From positions 1 through 42,423 of the forward strand of contig NZ_QKOE01000026.1 in the NCBI RefSeq assembly GCF_003226565.1: a stretch of DNA of 42,423 nucleotides, read 5' to 3'. The DNA comes from Parazoarcus communis SWub3 = DSM 12120 (GTDB lineage: Bacteria; Pseudomonadota; Gammaproteobacteria; Burkholderiales; Rhodocyclaceae). Positions 8,988-19,951 of this stretch are shown here, in pieces. Below the pieces are notes generated by a model. That model was not told the origin of the DNA. It did no database searches and was given only the letters and a program-made list of their open reading frames with translations. The position numbers and the translations under genes are program-made. Within the stretch, counting starts at the first letter, position 1. Every line of letters starts with the position of its first letter.

Positions 8988-10252
8988 ATGGTCCGGATCA
9001 TCGATCGGCGTTTCGACAGCAAGAACAAGAGTGCGGTAAACCGCCAGCGCTTCGTGCGCCGTTTCAAGCAGCAGATTCGCCGTGCGGTGTCCGACGCAAT
9101 CCAGGGGCGCTCGATCCGCGACCTCGACAATGGCGAGAGCGTGTCGATTCCTGCCAAGGACCTGTCCGAACCTCACTTCCAGCATGGCAAGGGTGGCATC
9201 TGGGAACAGGTGTTTCCCGGCAACGACCAGTTCAGCACTGGCGATCAGGTCAAGCGCCCGCAAAGCGGTGGTGGAGGCGGCGGCGGTGGGGGCAAGGCGA
9301 GCAAGGACGGCGAAAGCGAGGACGATTTCGTCTTCCAGCTGTCGCGCGAGGAGTTTCTCGACATTTTCTTTGACGACCTCGCCTTGCCCAACCTCGTCCG
9401 CACCCAGTTGGCCCGGGTCACAGATTTCAAGACCCAGCGCGCCGGCTTTACCTCGACCGGGGTGCCGGCCAACATCAATATCGTCCGCTCGATGCGCAGC
9501 GCGCTGGGTCGCCGCCTGGCACTTGGCTCGCCCTACAGTGCCCGCCTGCGCGAACTGCAGCAGGCCGTGGATGAAGCCATCGCCATCCATGGCGAGGACA
9601 GCGACGAAGTTCGCCAACTCCGCGACGAACTCGGCCGCCTGCGCGCCAAGATCGACGCCATTCCCTTCATCGACAGCTTTGATCTGCGCTACAACAACCG
9701 GGTGAAGATTCCCTTGCCGACCACCCAGGCGGTGATGTTCTGCGTGATGGATGTTTCCGGATCCATGGACGAGGAAAAGAAATCCACCGCCAAGCGTTTC
9801 TTCATGCTGCTCTACCTGTTCCTGAACCGCACTTACGAGCACATCGAGGTGGTGTTCATCCGCCACCACACCGTCGCCAAGGAAACCGACGAGGACGAGT
9901 TCTTCCACTCGCGGGAGTCCGGTGGCACCGTGGTGTCCAGCGCCCTGGTGCTGATGCGGGACATCATCCGCGAACGCTACGCGGGCGGCCAATGGAACAT
10001 ATATGGGGCGCAGGCCTCCGACGGCGACAACTGGGACAACGATTCGCCCATCTGCCGGGACATACTTTCCAGCGAAATCCTGCCCTGGTGCCAGTACTTC
10101 GCCTACATCGAGATCACGCCGGGCGAACCGCAGAACCTGTGGCGCGAATACACCAAGCTGATCGGCACCAGTCCCAGCTTTGCCATGCAGCGCATCGAGT
10201 CACCGGCTGACATCTATCCGGTGTTCCGCGAACTGTTCAAGAAGAGCCTCGC

Positions 10253-10256
<4 letters not shown>
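8988..10256 (+). CDS. yeaH: YeaH/YhbH family protein (DUF444)
   Basis: A 422-residue DUF444 protein. The N-terminus MVRIIDRRFDSKNKSA matches family starts. A run of nine glycines lies near residues 90-100. The C-terminal von Willebrand A-like domain has a metal-site motif DVSGSM at Asp255. An in-frame ATG at 8967 exists, but GGAGG is placed exactly for ATG 8988. Partner of PrkA in the conserved prkA-yeaH-spoVR stress unit. Its biochemical role is unknown. Its stop overlaps the spoVR start (ATGA). Confidence 0.92.
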
Positions 10257-11779
<1,523 letters not shown>

Positions 11780-11844
11780 AACCGGGCCCACCCGTCAGTG
11801 CAGCCCGCGGTGCAAAAATGCGCCGCATTACGGCGTTCAGAACT

Positions 11845-11850
11845 TAGAAT
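11845..11850 (+). promoter_or_regulatory. Possible -10 element for the NAD(P)HX repair gene
   Basis: TAGAAT lies 30 bp before the ATG at 11880, in the 100-bp gap after spoVR. There is no good -35. The same hexamer is seen before tig and nadC. Weak evidence on its own. Confidence 0.3.
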
Positions 11851-11879
11851 CGGGGCTTCCCCAGCACGAGCGGCCCCAC

Positions 11880-13388
11880 ATGTTCACTCCCGCCCAACCG
11901 ATCTACCCCGTCTCCGGCATCCGCGAGATCGAGCGCAAGCTCATCCCGAGTGCCCGTCCGCCGCTGATGGAGCGCGCCGGACGAGCGGCGGCCGAAGATG
12001 CGGTACGCCTGATCATGGACCGCCCCGGGCCCATCCTCATTGCCTGCGGCCCCGGCAATAACGGCGGCGACGGGCTGGTCATGGCGCGCCAGCTGCGACA
12101 GGCCGGCCGCGAGGTGATCGTCGCCTTTGCCGATGATCCGGGCGAACTCCCGCCCGAAGCAGCAAAGGCCTATACCGATTTCATCCATGCCGGTGGTGGC
12201 ACGGTTTCCGATCTGCCTGCGGCACCCGCCAATGGCTGGGCGCTGGTCGTCGACGCCCTGTTCGGCATCGGCCTCAGACGGCCGATCGAAGGTCGCTACG
12301 CGACCTGGATCACCACGATGAACGCCCAGCGCGCGCCACGAATGGCGCTGGACGTCCCGAGCGGACTCGACGCCGATACCGGCAAGCCGCTGGGCACCTG
12401 CTTCCGCGCCACCCACACCACCACCTTCATCGCCCTCAAACCAGGCCTGCTGACGCTGGATGGACCGGATCATTGCGGTGAAATCTCGGTGCAACGCATC
12501 GACATCGACGCGCCTGCCTGGGTGCCCGCCAAGGGGCAATGCATCCGCCCCAGCATGTTTCGCGATCGCCTGGTACCACGCCCGCGCAATGCCCACAAAG
12601 GCATCTATGGGGATGTCGGCATCCTCGGCGGCGATCGCGGCATGGCCGGTGCTGCACTGCTGGCCGCACGCGCCGCACTATGGCTGGGCGCTGGCCGGGT
12701 GTATGGCGGATTGCTGGACAAGGACGCACCCACGGTCGATAGCCGTTATCCCGAGATGATGTTGAGGCCTGCCGATGCGCTGCCCGAGTCACTGTCGGCC
12801 CTCGCCGTCGGACCCGGCCTGGGCACCAGCGCGATGGCACTCGAACTGTTGACGGCGGCCATCGAACGCGAGATCCCACTGGTGCTCGATGCCGACGCGC
12901 TCAACCTGGTCGCGCAGAAAACCGCCCTGGGCAGCGCGCTGGCGGTACGCAAAGCGCCCACGCTGATGACCCCCCACCCCGCTGAGGCTGGCCGGCTGCT
13001 GTCGTCCACCACGGCCCAGGTCCAGCATGACCGTCTCGCCGCCGCGCTCGACCTTGCCCGCCGCTATCATGCCCTCGTCGTGCTGAAGGGCTGCGGCAGT
13101 CTGATCGCCACACCCGACGGGCGCTGGTTCGTCAACACCACGGGGCATCCGGGCATGGCCACGGCAGGCATGGGCGACGTGCTGACCGGGCTCGTCACCA
13201 GCCTGCTGGCTCAGGGCTGGCCACCAGAATCCGCCCTGATTGCCGCGGTACACCTGCACGGTGCAGCTGCCGACCGGCTGGCGCGGGAAGGCATCGGCCC
13301 GATCGGACTGACTGCTGGAGAAGTCGTCGATGCTGCGCGGGGGGTCTTCAACGGCTGGATGGTCGAGGCTCAGCGCGGCACGCACTGA
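11880..13388 (+). CDS. nnr: Bifunctional NAD(P)H-hydrate epimerase / ADP-dependent dehydratase
   Basis: A 502-residue metabolite-repair enzyme that restores hydrated NADH/NADPH. The N-terminal YjeF_N epimerase domain (about 1-215) carries CGPGNNGGDGLVMAR and the segment DALFGIGL. The C-terminal ribokinase-like dehydratase domain (about 225-500) has VGPGLGT, the phosphate-loop region HPGMATAGMGDVLTG and the PHPAEAGRLL segment. Length is normal for the fused bacterial form. No strong ribosome site is seen, but the ATG gives the expected N-terminus. Divergence from spoVR is uncertain; a TAGAAT element may provide its own promoter. Confidence 0.95.
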   Translation: MFTPAQPIYPVSGIREIERKLIPSARPPLMERAGRAAAEDAVRLIMDRPGPILIACGPGNNGGDGLVMARQLRQAGREVIVAFADDPGELPPEAAKAYTDFIHAGGGTVSDLPAAPANGWALVVDALFGIGLRRPIEGRYATWITTMNAQRAPRMALDVPSGLDADTGKPLGTCFRATHTTTFIALKPGLLTLDGPDHCGEISVQRIDIDAPAWVPAKGQCIRPSMFRDRLVPRPRNAHKGIYGDVGILGGDRGMAGAALLAARAALWLGAGRVYGGLLDKDAPTVDSRYPEMMLRPADALPESLSALAVGPGLGTSAMALELLTAAIEREIPLVLDADALNLVAQKTALGSALAVRKAPTLMTPHPAEAGRLLSSTTAQVQHDRLAAALDLARRYHALVVLKGCGSLIATPDGRWFVNTTGHPGMATAGMGDVLTGLVTSLLAQGWPPESALIAAVHLHGAAADRLAREGIGPIGLTAGEVVDAARGVFNGWMVEAQRGTH

Positions 13389-13473
13389 GCCCGGCCCGGA
13401 TATCGCCTGGCGCACCCGTCGTCCACCACCGTCCACAACGCCTCCTCCACACGCCTTTCGCACCGGAACCCTC

Positions 13474-14367
13474 ATGCCTGAAGTCACCCCCGGGGTCGCC
13501 CGCAGCATCCTGCTGCTGTCGGGCGCCTTATTCCTTTTCGTGCTGCTCGATGCCACCGCGAAGCACCTTGGCCAGACCTACCCGGTCCCCATGCTGGTGT
13601 GGGCGCGCTACGCGGTGCACTTCGTGCTGATGATGGTCTTCCTGGCACCCTCGATGCGCATGCGTCTGGTCAATACCCGCCGGCCCTCACGCCAGATCAT
13701 CCGTGCCGTGTGCCTGCTCGGCACGACCTTCTTCGGCATGGCCGCGCTCGCCCGCATGCCGCTGGCCGAAACCACTGCCATTGTGTTTGCCGCGCCGTTG
13801 ATCGTCACCCTGCTCGCGCGGCCGTTGCTGGGTGAGCAGATCGGCTGGATACGCTGGGGCGCCGTCATCGTCGGCTTTGTCGGTGTGCTGCTGATCGCGC
13901 GCCCGGGCAGTGGACTGGTCACCGACGGCGTACTGTTTGCCCTTGCCGCAGCACTGTCGTATGCCGTCTACCAGATCCTGACCAAGCAACTTGCACCGAC
14001 AGAAAGCCCGGTTACGATGCTGTTCTACACCGCGCTGGTCGGCACCTTGGCGATGAGCCTGCTGCTACCCTGGATCTGGGGTGGACCGACGCCCGACCTG
14101 ATCGATGGCCTGATGATTGCCTCGCTGGGCCTCTACGGCGGGCTCGGCCACTTCCTGCTGATCCGCGCCTTCAGCGGTGCACCGGCCTCGGTGCTCTCGC
14201 CCATCCTGTACATGCAGCTGATCTGGGCCACCCTGGTTGGCTGGCTTGCCTTTGGCCACCTGCCGGATGGCCTTGCGCTGGCAGGCATCCTCACCATTGG
14301 CGGCGCCGGGGCGATGATCGCGCTGGACAGTCGCAAGCCAGCCACAGGTCCGCGCCACAAGGTCTGA
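13474..14367 (+). CDS. EamA/DMT-family inner-membrane transporter
   Basis: A 297-residue protein with about ten hydrophobic segments arranged as two EamA repeats (for example [20 protein letters not shown] at the start and [24 protein letters not shown] in the second repeat). This is the drug/metabolite transporter superfamily. The substrate cannot be read from sequence. The reading frame is open further upstream into nnr, but that extension is a shadow; ATG 13474 starts directly before the first membrane segment. It follows nnr by 85 bp and precedes nadC. Confidence 0.88.
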   Translation: MPEVTPGVARSILLLSGALFLFVLLDATAKHLGQTYPVPMLVWARYAVHFVLMMVFLAPSMRMRLVNTRRPSRQIIRAVCLLGTTFFGMAALARMPLAETTAIVFAAPLIVTLLARPLLGEQIGWIRWGAVIVGFVGVLLIARPGSGLVTDGVLFALAAALSYAVYQILTKQLAPTESPVTMLFYTALVGTLAMSLLLPWIWGGPTPDLIDGLMIASLGLYGGLGHFLLIRAFSGAPASVLSPILYMQLIWATLVGWLAFGHLPDGLALAGILTIGGAGAMIALDSRKPATGPRHKV

Positions 14368-14375
14368 GCACCGGA

Positions 14376-14384
14376 TGCTAGAAT
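14376..14384 (+). promoter_or_regulatory. Extended -10 element of nadC
   Basis: TGCTAGAAT forms an extended -10 nine bases past the end of the transporter gene. Transcription would begin near 14391, downstream of the in-frame ATG at 14375. That supports the internal ATG 14417 as the nadC start. No clear -35 is visible. Confidence 0.4.
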
Positions 14385-14416
14385 TCGCTCCCGGCAACCT
14401 CCAACTACGCACCGTC

Positions 14417-15262
14417 ATGCTCTCCGAACAGCTTCGCGTCGAAATCCAGCGTACCGTCGCCGCCTCCCTGGCCGAGGACATCGGCACGGGCGATCTGACC
14501 GCCCGCCTCGTTCCGCCCCAGGCCGAGGCCGTGGGCCGGGTCATCACCCGCGAGGATGCCATCATCTGCGGTACCGCTTGGTTCGACGCCGCCTTTGCCG
14601 CGCTCAGCCCGGCCGCCACAGTCAATTGGCTGGTCAAGGACGGTGACCGGGTCGAAGCAGGCCAGCAGTTGTGCGAGGTCTTTGCCCGCGCCCGCGTGCT
14701 GCTGACAGCCGAGCGTACTGCACTCAACTTCCTTCAGTTGCTGTCAGGTACGGCCACCGTCACCCGGCGCTTTGTCGATGCCGTCTCCGGAACCCAGGCC
14801 AGCATCGTCGACACCCGCAAGACGCTGCCCGGCCTGCGGCTGGCACAAAAGTATGCGGTTGCGATTGGCGGCGGGGTCAACCACCGTATCGGCCTGTACG
14901 ACGGTATCCTGATCAAGGAAAACCACATCATCGCCGCAGGCGGCATACGCGAGGTCGTCGCCCAGGCACGCGAGATCGCCCCTTCCAACGTCTTCATCGA
15001 AGTCGAGGTCGAAACCCTCGACGAACTGCGCGAAGCGCTCGATGCCGGCGTCAGCATGATCCTGCTCGACAACATGAGCCTGGAAGAAATGCGCGAAGCC
15101 GTCTCCATCACCGCGGGCCGCGCACTGCTCGAGGCCTCGGGCGGCGTCAATCTCGAACGCGTTCGCGCCATTGCAGAAACCGGCGTCGACCGCATCTCGA
15201 TCGGCAGTCTGACCAAGGACGTACGCGCGCTCGATCTCTCCTTGCGCCATATCGAAGCCTGA
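14417..15262 (+). CDS. nadC: Nicotinate-nucleotide pyrophosphorylase (carboxylating)
   Basis: Quinolinate phosphoribosyltransferase, 281 residues. It converts quinolinate and PRPP to nicotinate mononucleotide in de novo NAD synthesis. Family signatures are present: [15 protein letters not shown] near the N-terminus, [50 protein letters not shown] and ILLDNMS. An in-frame ATG at 14375 lies on a likely -10 element, so I place the start at 14417 ([10 protein letters not shown]). It shares a neighbourhood with the NAD(P)HX repair gene, a theme of nicotinamide cofactor supply. Confidence 0.96.
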   Translation: MLSEQLRVEIQRTVAASLAEDIGTGDLTARLVPPQAEAVGRVITREDAIICGTAWFDAAFAALSPAATVNWLVKDGDRVEAGQQLCEVFARARVLLTAERTALNFLQLLSGTATVTRRFVDAVSGTQASIVDTRKTLPGLRLAQKYAVAIGGGVNHRIGLYDGILIKENHIIAAGGIREVVAQAREIAPSNVFIEVEVETLDELREALDAGVSMILLDNMSLEEMREAVSITAGRALLEASGGVNLERVRAIAETGVDRISIGSLTKDVRALDLSLRHIEA

Positions 15263-15265
15263 CCC

Positions 15266-15295
15266 CTTGCCGGGGCAGACCCTTGCCCCGGCAAG
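15266..15295. terminator. Strong GC hairpin between convergent genes
   Basis: A perfect 11-bp stem, CTTGCCGGGGC / GCCCCGGCAAG, with an 8-nt loop begins 3 bp after the nadC stop. It lies between nadC and the converging gene at 15363. No T-run follows on either side, so factor-independent termination is uncertain. It may still stop transcripts or protect 3' ends from both directions. Confidence 0.55.
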
Positions 15296-15362
15296 GCCTG
15301 TCTCACGCCCCGGCACCGTCGCAGTCCCGCAGCCTGAACCGGAAAACGCCGAGTGCGCCGGC

Positions 15363-17039
15363 TCAGTCGTCCACGGCAACCTCCACACCATCCAGCTTGG
15401 AGAAGGCCTCCAGCAGTATCGCGGTCAGTGCATGCATGGGCCCGAGCGCAGTCTCCGCGGGATACACACCCCTGATGAAACCGCGCTCACGCAAGGTCCG
15501 GCTCAGGCGCGCATTGGCACTGATCACATGCACCGGCACCTCCCAGTTTGCCCCCGGCCCCGTCACGCTGCCCACCGGCTGATGGTCGCCAACAATCACC
15601 AGCACCAGGTCGGGCGAGGCACGCTCATTGAGGTACTGAGCCAGCCAGGTCAGGGTGTAGCGCATGGACGCAACATACGCCGGTCTCGGATCCGACCACG
15701 ACACCGGCTCGGCAAGCACGGCAGCATGCGTAGCCGCATCGTAGGCATCGCTGTGCTCCAGTGCCGCCCAGTTGTCCACCCAGGGTGCAAGGGGCCGGAA
15801 CGGTGCATGCGACGAGACGGTAGGAAAGACCACAAACCGCGGCCGACCCGGCTGCTCACGCCCTGAATCGAACTCCTGCACATGCAGCAAGGCCATTGCC
15901 GCCTGATCGGGCACACGCCAGTAGCCAAAAGCCGGTCCGCGATACCCCAAGGTGTGGACATCGGCAATGCGCTCATAGCCGTAATAGGCACCTTCCGGCC
16001 AGGGCATCTGTAACCCGGGCATCCAGCCGACCGTGCGATAGCCATGACGGGCAAAGTGGCCGGTCAGCGTAGGTCGGTCGGACGCCAGCAGGGTTTCGTA
16101 GGTGCCGGCGGGCGCGGTATCCACGCCCGACAAAAGCGCCGAATGCGCCAGCCACGACCCACCCCCGAAGGTCGGCGAAACCACCCGTGCCGATACCACC
16201 TCACGGCCATCCCGGCGTATCGCCGCATCCAGCACCGCCCGCGCATCTTCCAGCTGCGCGGCCAGATCTCCATCATCCAGCGTGATCGCACCATAGGCTT
16301 CGGCAAAGAGCACAAGCACGTCCCCGCCGCCCAGCGCCGCAAGATCAGCGCGGGCAAAGGCCTCGACCGGGCTATCCGACAGCAGCAAGGCCTGGCGCGC
16401 CGGGGATACCGCATCGCGCCACTGCAGCACCGCGCGATGGACTGCCGGGGTCGCTGCATCAGCAAACAAGGGTCGCCCCTCGCGATCGAACCACGGCTGC
16501 CACATGTGGAACGCCACCGGCAAGGCCATGCCCGCGAGCACCGCCCACAAGCGCCCCCCACGCACCGACGAGAACCCGCCAATCCAGACCGCGCAGCACC
16601 GTACGATCAAGAACAATGCGGCGATCCCGAGCAGCACCGCACATCCGGTCCACAGCACCCGCGCGGCTGACTGCCCGGACCAGGCCATCAGCAACACCTG
16701 CCACGCATGCCGACCGTCCCAGTACAGGTTCACCGGCCGCCCCAGCACGGCCGGCACGGTAACGTCGATGTAACGCACCAAGACCAACAGCACGAACACT
16801 GCCGCCCATGTCGAGCACATACTGGCAGGTACCCGCCCGCGCAAGTGTGCGAAAACCACCAGACCTAGCACCAGCACGCAAGCCTCGGGCGCCAGTTGCG
16901 GCCGCAGCACCACCCCGATGCCGGGCCAGTCGTTGCCAAAACTGAGCAAGGCGTTGAGCAGCATCACGACCAGTACAAAGCCAAGCCAACCCAAAGATTG
17001 GACCACGGCGGCCGCACGGCTTCGACCTTCAGACCCCAT
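15363..17039 (-). CDS. Membrane-anchored sulfatase-fold hydrolase/transferase
   Basis: A 558-residue protein. Four or five membrane helices fill about residues 16-181. A periplasmic alkaline-phosphatase/sulfatase-superfamily domain follows. Expected metal-site elements are visible: VLVLFAEAYG (Glu247), FGGGSWLAH (Ser295 where LtaS/EptA-like enzymes use Thr as nucleophile), SSHAPF (His411) and IVGDHQP (Asp485-His486). Relatives move phosphoglycerol or phosphoethanolamine onto lipids or glycans. The substrate here is unknown. It is divergent from the creatininase/RibD pair and probably belongs to the same accessory cluster, perhaps as a tailoring enzyme of an envelope glycoconjugate. Confidence 0.8.
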   Translation of the reverse strand: MGSEGRSRAAAVVQSLGWLGFVLVVMLLNALLSFGNDWPGIGVVLRPQLAPEACVLVLGLVVFAHLRGRVPASMCSTWAAVFVLLVLVRYIDVTVPAVLGRPVNLYWDGRHAWQVLLMAWSGQSAARVLWTGCAVLLGIAALFLIVRCCAVWIGGFSSVRGGRLWAVLAGMALPVAFHMWQPWFDREGRPLFADAATPAVHRAVLQWRDAVSPARQALLLSDSPVEAFARADLAALGGGDVLVLFAEAYGAITLDDGDLAAQLEDARAVLDAAIRRDGREVVSARVVSPTFGGGSWLAHSALLSGVDTAPAGTYETLLASDRPTLTGHFARHGYRTVGWMPGLQMPWPEGAYYGYERIADVHTLGYRGPAFGYWRVPDQAAMALLHVQEFDSGREQPGRPRFVVFPTVSSHAPFRPLAPWVDNWAALEHSDAYDAATHAAVLAEPVSWSDPRPAYVASMRYTLTWLAQYLNERASPDLVLVIVGDHQPVGSVTGPGANWEVPVHVISANARLSRTLRERGFIRGVYPAETALGPMHALTAILLEAFSKLDGVEVAVDD

Positions 17040-17108
17040 TGGCGACGCTCACTTCCAGGTACACTCCTGTCTGCGGGATGATGGCGCCCCATCTGCGCGC
17101 CTTACGGA

Positions 17109-17140
17109 CCCACTCATCCCTTACCCCACTCATCCCTTAC
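17109..17140. repeat. Two tandem copies of a 16-bp unit
   Basis: CCCACTCATCCCTTAC occurs twice head to tail (17109-17124 and 17125-17140), followed by CCCACACC. It lies in the 235-bp region between the divergent sulfatase-fold gene and the creatininase gene. It could be a double binding site for a regulator of the cluster or simple slippage. No clear promoter boxes are recognisable in this gap. Confidence 0.6.
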
Positions 17141-17274
17141 CCCACACCTATCACCGGCCCCGGCACGATTGCCCGAAACCCGGGCATGCGGCCCATCACG
17201 GACTTTATCCACTCTAACGAAACTCGTGGTGCAATGACGCCTCCAACACCCCGATGTTCCCCGAGCCCCCCGTC

Positions 17275-18105
17275 ATGAGCCTGCCCGCACACCGTTACTG
17301 GTCCAATCTGAGCACCGAAGACATCCGCCAACGCGTCGGCCCTGCCACCGTTGCCGTGCTGCCACTGGCCGCCATCGAACAGCACGGTCCCCATCTGCCG
17401 CTATCGACGGACCTCGATATCGGAATGGGCCTGGCCGAGGCCGCATTCGCCCGTCTGCCTGCCGAGATCGACGCCCTGCTGCTCCCGCCCCTTGCGATCG
17501 GGCTCAGTCTGGAACATGCGCATTTCCCCGGCACACTGAGCCTGTCTCCCACCACCGCTCAGGCGGTGATTGCCGAGGTCGGTGGCAGTATCGCGGCGGC
17601 CGGCGTGCGCCGCCTGATCCTGTTCAACAGCCACGGCGGCAACAAGGCTGTCGTGGACCTGGCCGCGCTGGGCCTGCGTGCAACCCATGACATGCTGGTG
17701 GTACGTGCCAATTATTTCCGCTTCGCCCCGCCGGCCGATGCCCTTCCGGCACAGGAGCTGCGTCATGGCTTGCACGGCGGTGCGCTCGAAACCTCGATGA
17801 TGCTCCACCTCGCCCCCGCCAAAGTCCGCACCGACGCACTGGCAAACTGGTCCTCGCTCGGCTGTACCCTGGCAGATCATGACAGGCGTCTGGGCCCGGA
17901 GGGGGAAGCCGGTTTTGCCTGGCTGGCCGAAGATCTGAACCCTGCTGGCGTGACCGGCAATGCGCTCCTCGCCAACGCGGCCCTCGGCGCCCGCCTGGTC
18001 GAGCACTTCGCGGCGGTTCTGGCCGAGCTCATCCTCGACACCGCCCGCTTCGACCTGGCATGGCTGGGGTCCCGTCCGCAGGCAGACCAAGCCCGACAAC
18101 CCTGA
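17275..18105 (+). CDS. Creatininase-family amidohydrolase (ArfB/MftE-like)
   Basis: A 276-residue metal-dependent amidohydrolase. Family motifs are intact: AIEQHGPHLPLSTD (Glu/His/Asp metal ligands), FNSHGGN, and LHGGALETSMML with the catalytic-site His and Glu. The family includes creatininase, the archaeal ArfB that removes formamide from a GTP-derived pyrimidine in riboflavin/F420 synthesis, and mycofactocin MftE. Pairing with the RibD-type reductase 7 bp downstream mirrors the ArfB-ArfC steps, so a pyrimidine formamide substrate is a reasonable inference. An in-frame ATG at 17254 would add seven residues; neither start has a strong ribosome site. Confidence 0.85.
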   Translation: MSLPAHRYWSNLSTEDIRQRVGPATVAVLPLAAIEQHGPHLPLSTDLDIGMGLAEAAFARLPAEIDALLLPPLAIGLSLEHAHFPGTLSLSPTTAQAVIAEVGGSIAAAGVRRLILFNSHGGNKAVVDLAALGLRATHDMLVVRANYFRFAPPADALPAQELRHGLHGGALETSMMLHLAPAKVRTDALANWSSLGCTLADHDRRLGPEGEAGFAWLAEDLNPAGVTGNALLANAALGARLVEHFAAVLAELILDTARFDLAWLGSRPQADQARQP

Positions 18106-18112
18106 GGTGACG

Positions 18113-18985
18113 ATGAACTTCCCGCATGCCGAACCTGCGCTCACCCACACACTCCTGGGGCCGGACACCGCCTGGCGGCGGATCCTGCAGGCGCGCGATC
18201 ATGATTGGCAGCATACGCCACTGCTGGAAACGACCGAAGACGGCTGCGTGTTGCGGATCGAGCGCGGCGGCACCTGGCATGCCATGCCCGCGGCCAGCAC
18301 CGCGGCCCGCGAACTGTTCGATCTTTTCCTGCCCTTGGTCGCAGGCACCGGAGTGCGCACCATCGGCCAGTTGGGTCAGAGTCTGGACGGCCGCATCGCC
18401 ACCGAAACGGGGCATTCGCATTACATCAACGATCCTGAAGCCCTCACCCATCTGCATCGCCTGCGCGCCGTCGTCGACGCGGTGCTGATCGGCGTGGGCA
18501 CGGCCAACGCCGACAACCCCTTGCTGACCGTGCGCCACGTTGACGGCCCGCAACCCCGGCGGGTCATACTCGACCCGAATGGACGCATTCGTCCGGACCT
18601 GAGTCTGTTACATGACGGCACCGCACCGGTCCTGCTGATCCAGTCTCCCGCCTCAAGCCACGTGGCTCAAGCCTGCGCTCACCATGTGGAGCGCATCGTA
18701 CTGCCGCTCGAAGGTCGGGGCTTCTCGCCGACGGGCATCCTGGACACCTTGGCCGCACGAGGACTACATCGCATCCTGGTTGAGGGGGGCGGCGATACCC
18801 TGTCGCGTTTTGTTCAGGCCGGACGCCTTGACCGTCTGCACCTGCTGGTCGCGCCCCTGCTGATTGGCTCGGGTCGCCCGGGACTCTGCCTTCCCCCCAT
18901 CGACACCTTAGACAGCGCCCTGCGCCCAGTCAGTCGCAGCTATGCCTGCGGACGCGACACCATCTTCGATCTCCAGCTGCGCTGA
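18113..18985 (+). CDS. RibD C-terminal-domain reductase (ArfC-like)
   Basis: A 290-residue protein. About 85 unassigned N-terminal residues precede a complete RibD_C/dihydrofolate-reductase-fold domain: GQSLDGRIATETGHS, LRAVVDAVLIGVGTANADNPLLTVR, RRVILDPNGR, and ILVEGGGDTLSRF for NADPH binding. Related enzymes reduce the ribosyl chain of diaminopyrimidine intermediates from GTP. The deaminase domain of bifunctional RibD is absent. GAGGTGA is well placed before ATG 18113, directly after the creatininase stop, so the two are coupled. The stop abuts that of the converging gene at 18986. The substrate is inferred only by family. Confidence 0.85.
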   Translation: MNFPHAEPALTHTLLGPDTAWRRILQARDHDWQHTPLLETTEDGCVLRIERGGTWHAMPAASTAARELFDLFLPLVAGTGVRTIGQLGQSLDGRIATETGHSHYINDPEALTHLHRLRAVVDAVLIGVGTANADNPLLTVRHVDGPQPRRVILDPNGRIRPDLSLLHDGTAPVLLIQSPASSHVAQACAHHVERIVLPLEGRGFSPTGILDTLAARGLHRILVEGGGDTLSRFVQAGRLDRLHLLVAPLLIGSGRPGLCLPPIDTLDSALRPVSRSYACGRDTIFDLQLR

Positions 18986-19951
18986 TCAGCGCCGAGGTGG
19001 CAGAGCCTCGCCGGCCTGTGCGGCAAGCACCCCACCCCGCCGCAACAACAGCAGCCCACCAGGCACACTCGACAGCAGCACCACCACGCCGTAGACAAGC
19101 GACACCGCCAACCCCTCCGCGGGTGGCAGACCCGCCAGCAACCAGACCCCGGCGGCGGCCCCCTCACGCACGCCCCAACCCGCCATCGTCAAGGGCAGGG
19201 CCATCGCCAGCAGGACCGGGGGCAGCAACGGCAACAACTCGGCCAGCGGCCGCGCCACGCCGATCGCACGCGCACAGCAGACAAAAACCAGCACATAGCT
19301 CGCTGCCAGCAGCAAGGAGAGCACCAACTGCACCGCCAGCACATCGGGCTGGATCAGGGCTAGCTTCAAGTCCCGCCCGAAGGCCCGCAGGCGGGAACCC
19401 ATCCGCGCCCACCCCCATACCGCGCCGCCCAGCAGCACAAGCAGCAGCAACGCGCTCCCCGCGCTGGTCGTCACCCCATGCTCGATCACTGCCGCGCGCA
19501 GCGCCGGTGACGCCGCCACGCCCAGCACGGCAAGCAGGATCATGGCCAGTTGCCCGGAAAGACGCTCGATCAGCACCGCGTGCCAGGCCGCAGCGCCGGC
19601 CTGCTGCCAGCGCGCGTGCCTCCAGGCACGGCCAAGATCGCCTGCCACGCCACCGGGCAGCACCTGGTTGATGAAACTTGCCAGGTAGTATTCGCCCAAT
19701 GCCCGCCGCATCGGCAAGGCCATTCCCAAGCGCCCTGCGGTAAAGCGCCAGCGCCATGCGGACAGCACAAGCTGCGGCAACACCATCAACAGCGCGGGGG
19801 CCAGCCACCAAGGGTCAAGTGCAATCCGCGCCGCCTGCCAGCTCGCCCACACTTCAAGCGGGTCAAGCAGCCAGACCAGGCCCAGCAATAGCGCAGCGCT
19901 GATCAAAAGCCGCAAGCTCGCCCTCAGACGCAAGCGCAGCCTGTCAGTCAT
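18986..19951 (-). CDS. YbhN/lysylphosphatidylglycerol-synthase-like membrane protein
   Basis: A 321-residue integral membrane protein of the UPF0104/LPG synthase transmembrane family. About eight hydrophobic helices are seen, and the signature region ALGEYYLASFINQVLPGGVAGDLGRAWR lies near residues 85-112. The soluble aminoacyl-transfer domain of MprF is missing. Members without it are thought to handle or flip lipid-linked substrates. The ATG at 19951 overlaps the methyltransferase stop by 8 bp, so it is translated with it. A longer in-frame start at 20029 lies inside that gene and is unlikely. Confidence 0.82.
   Translation of the reverse strand: MTDRLRLRLRASLRLLISAALLLGLVWLLDPLEVWASWQAARIALDPWWLAPALLMVLPQLVLSAWRWRFTAGRLGMALPMRRALGEYYLASFINQVLPGGVAGDLGRAWRHARWQQAGAAAWHAVLIERLSGQLAMILLAVLGVAASPALRAAVIEHGVTTSAGSALLLLVLLGGAVWGWARMGSRLRAFGRDLKLALIQPDVLAVQLVLSLLLAASYVLVFVCCARAIGVARPLAELLPLLPPVLLAMALPLTMAGWGVREGAAAGVWLLAGLPPAEGLAVSLVYGVVVLLSSVPGGLLLLRRGGVLAAQAGEALPPRR

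Noticed and set aside
9269-9296. Run of G-rich repeats in yeaH as a mobile or repeat element
   Set aside because: It encodes the glycine-rich linker that YeaH/DUF444 proteins commonly have.
14341-14416. Riboswitch or NAD-responsive leader before nadC
   Set aside because: The predicted leader is only about 25 nt; too short for a structured element, only a -10 is visible.
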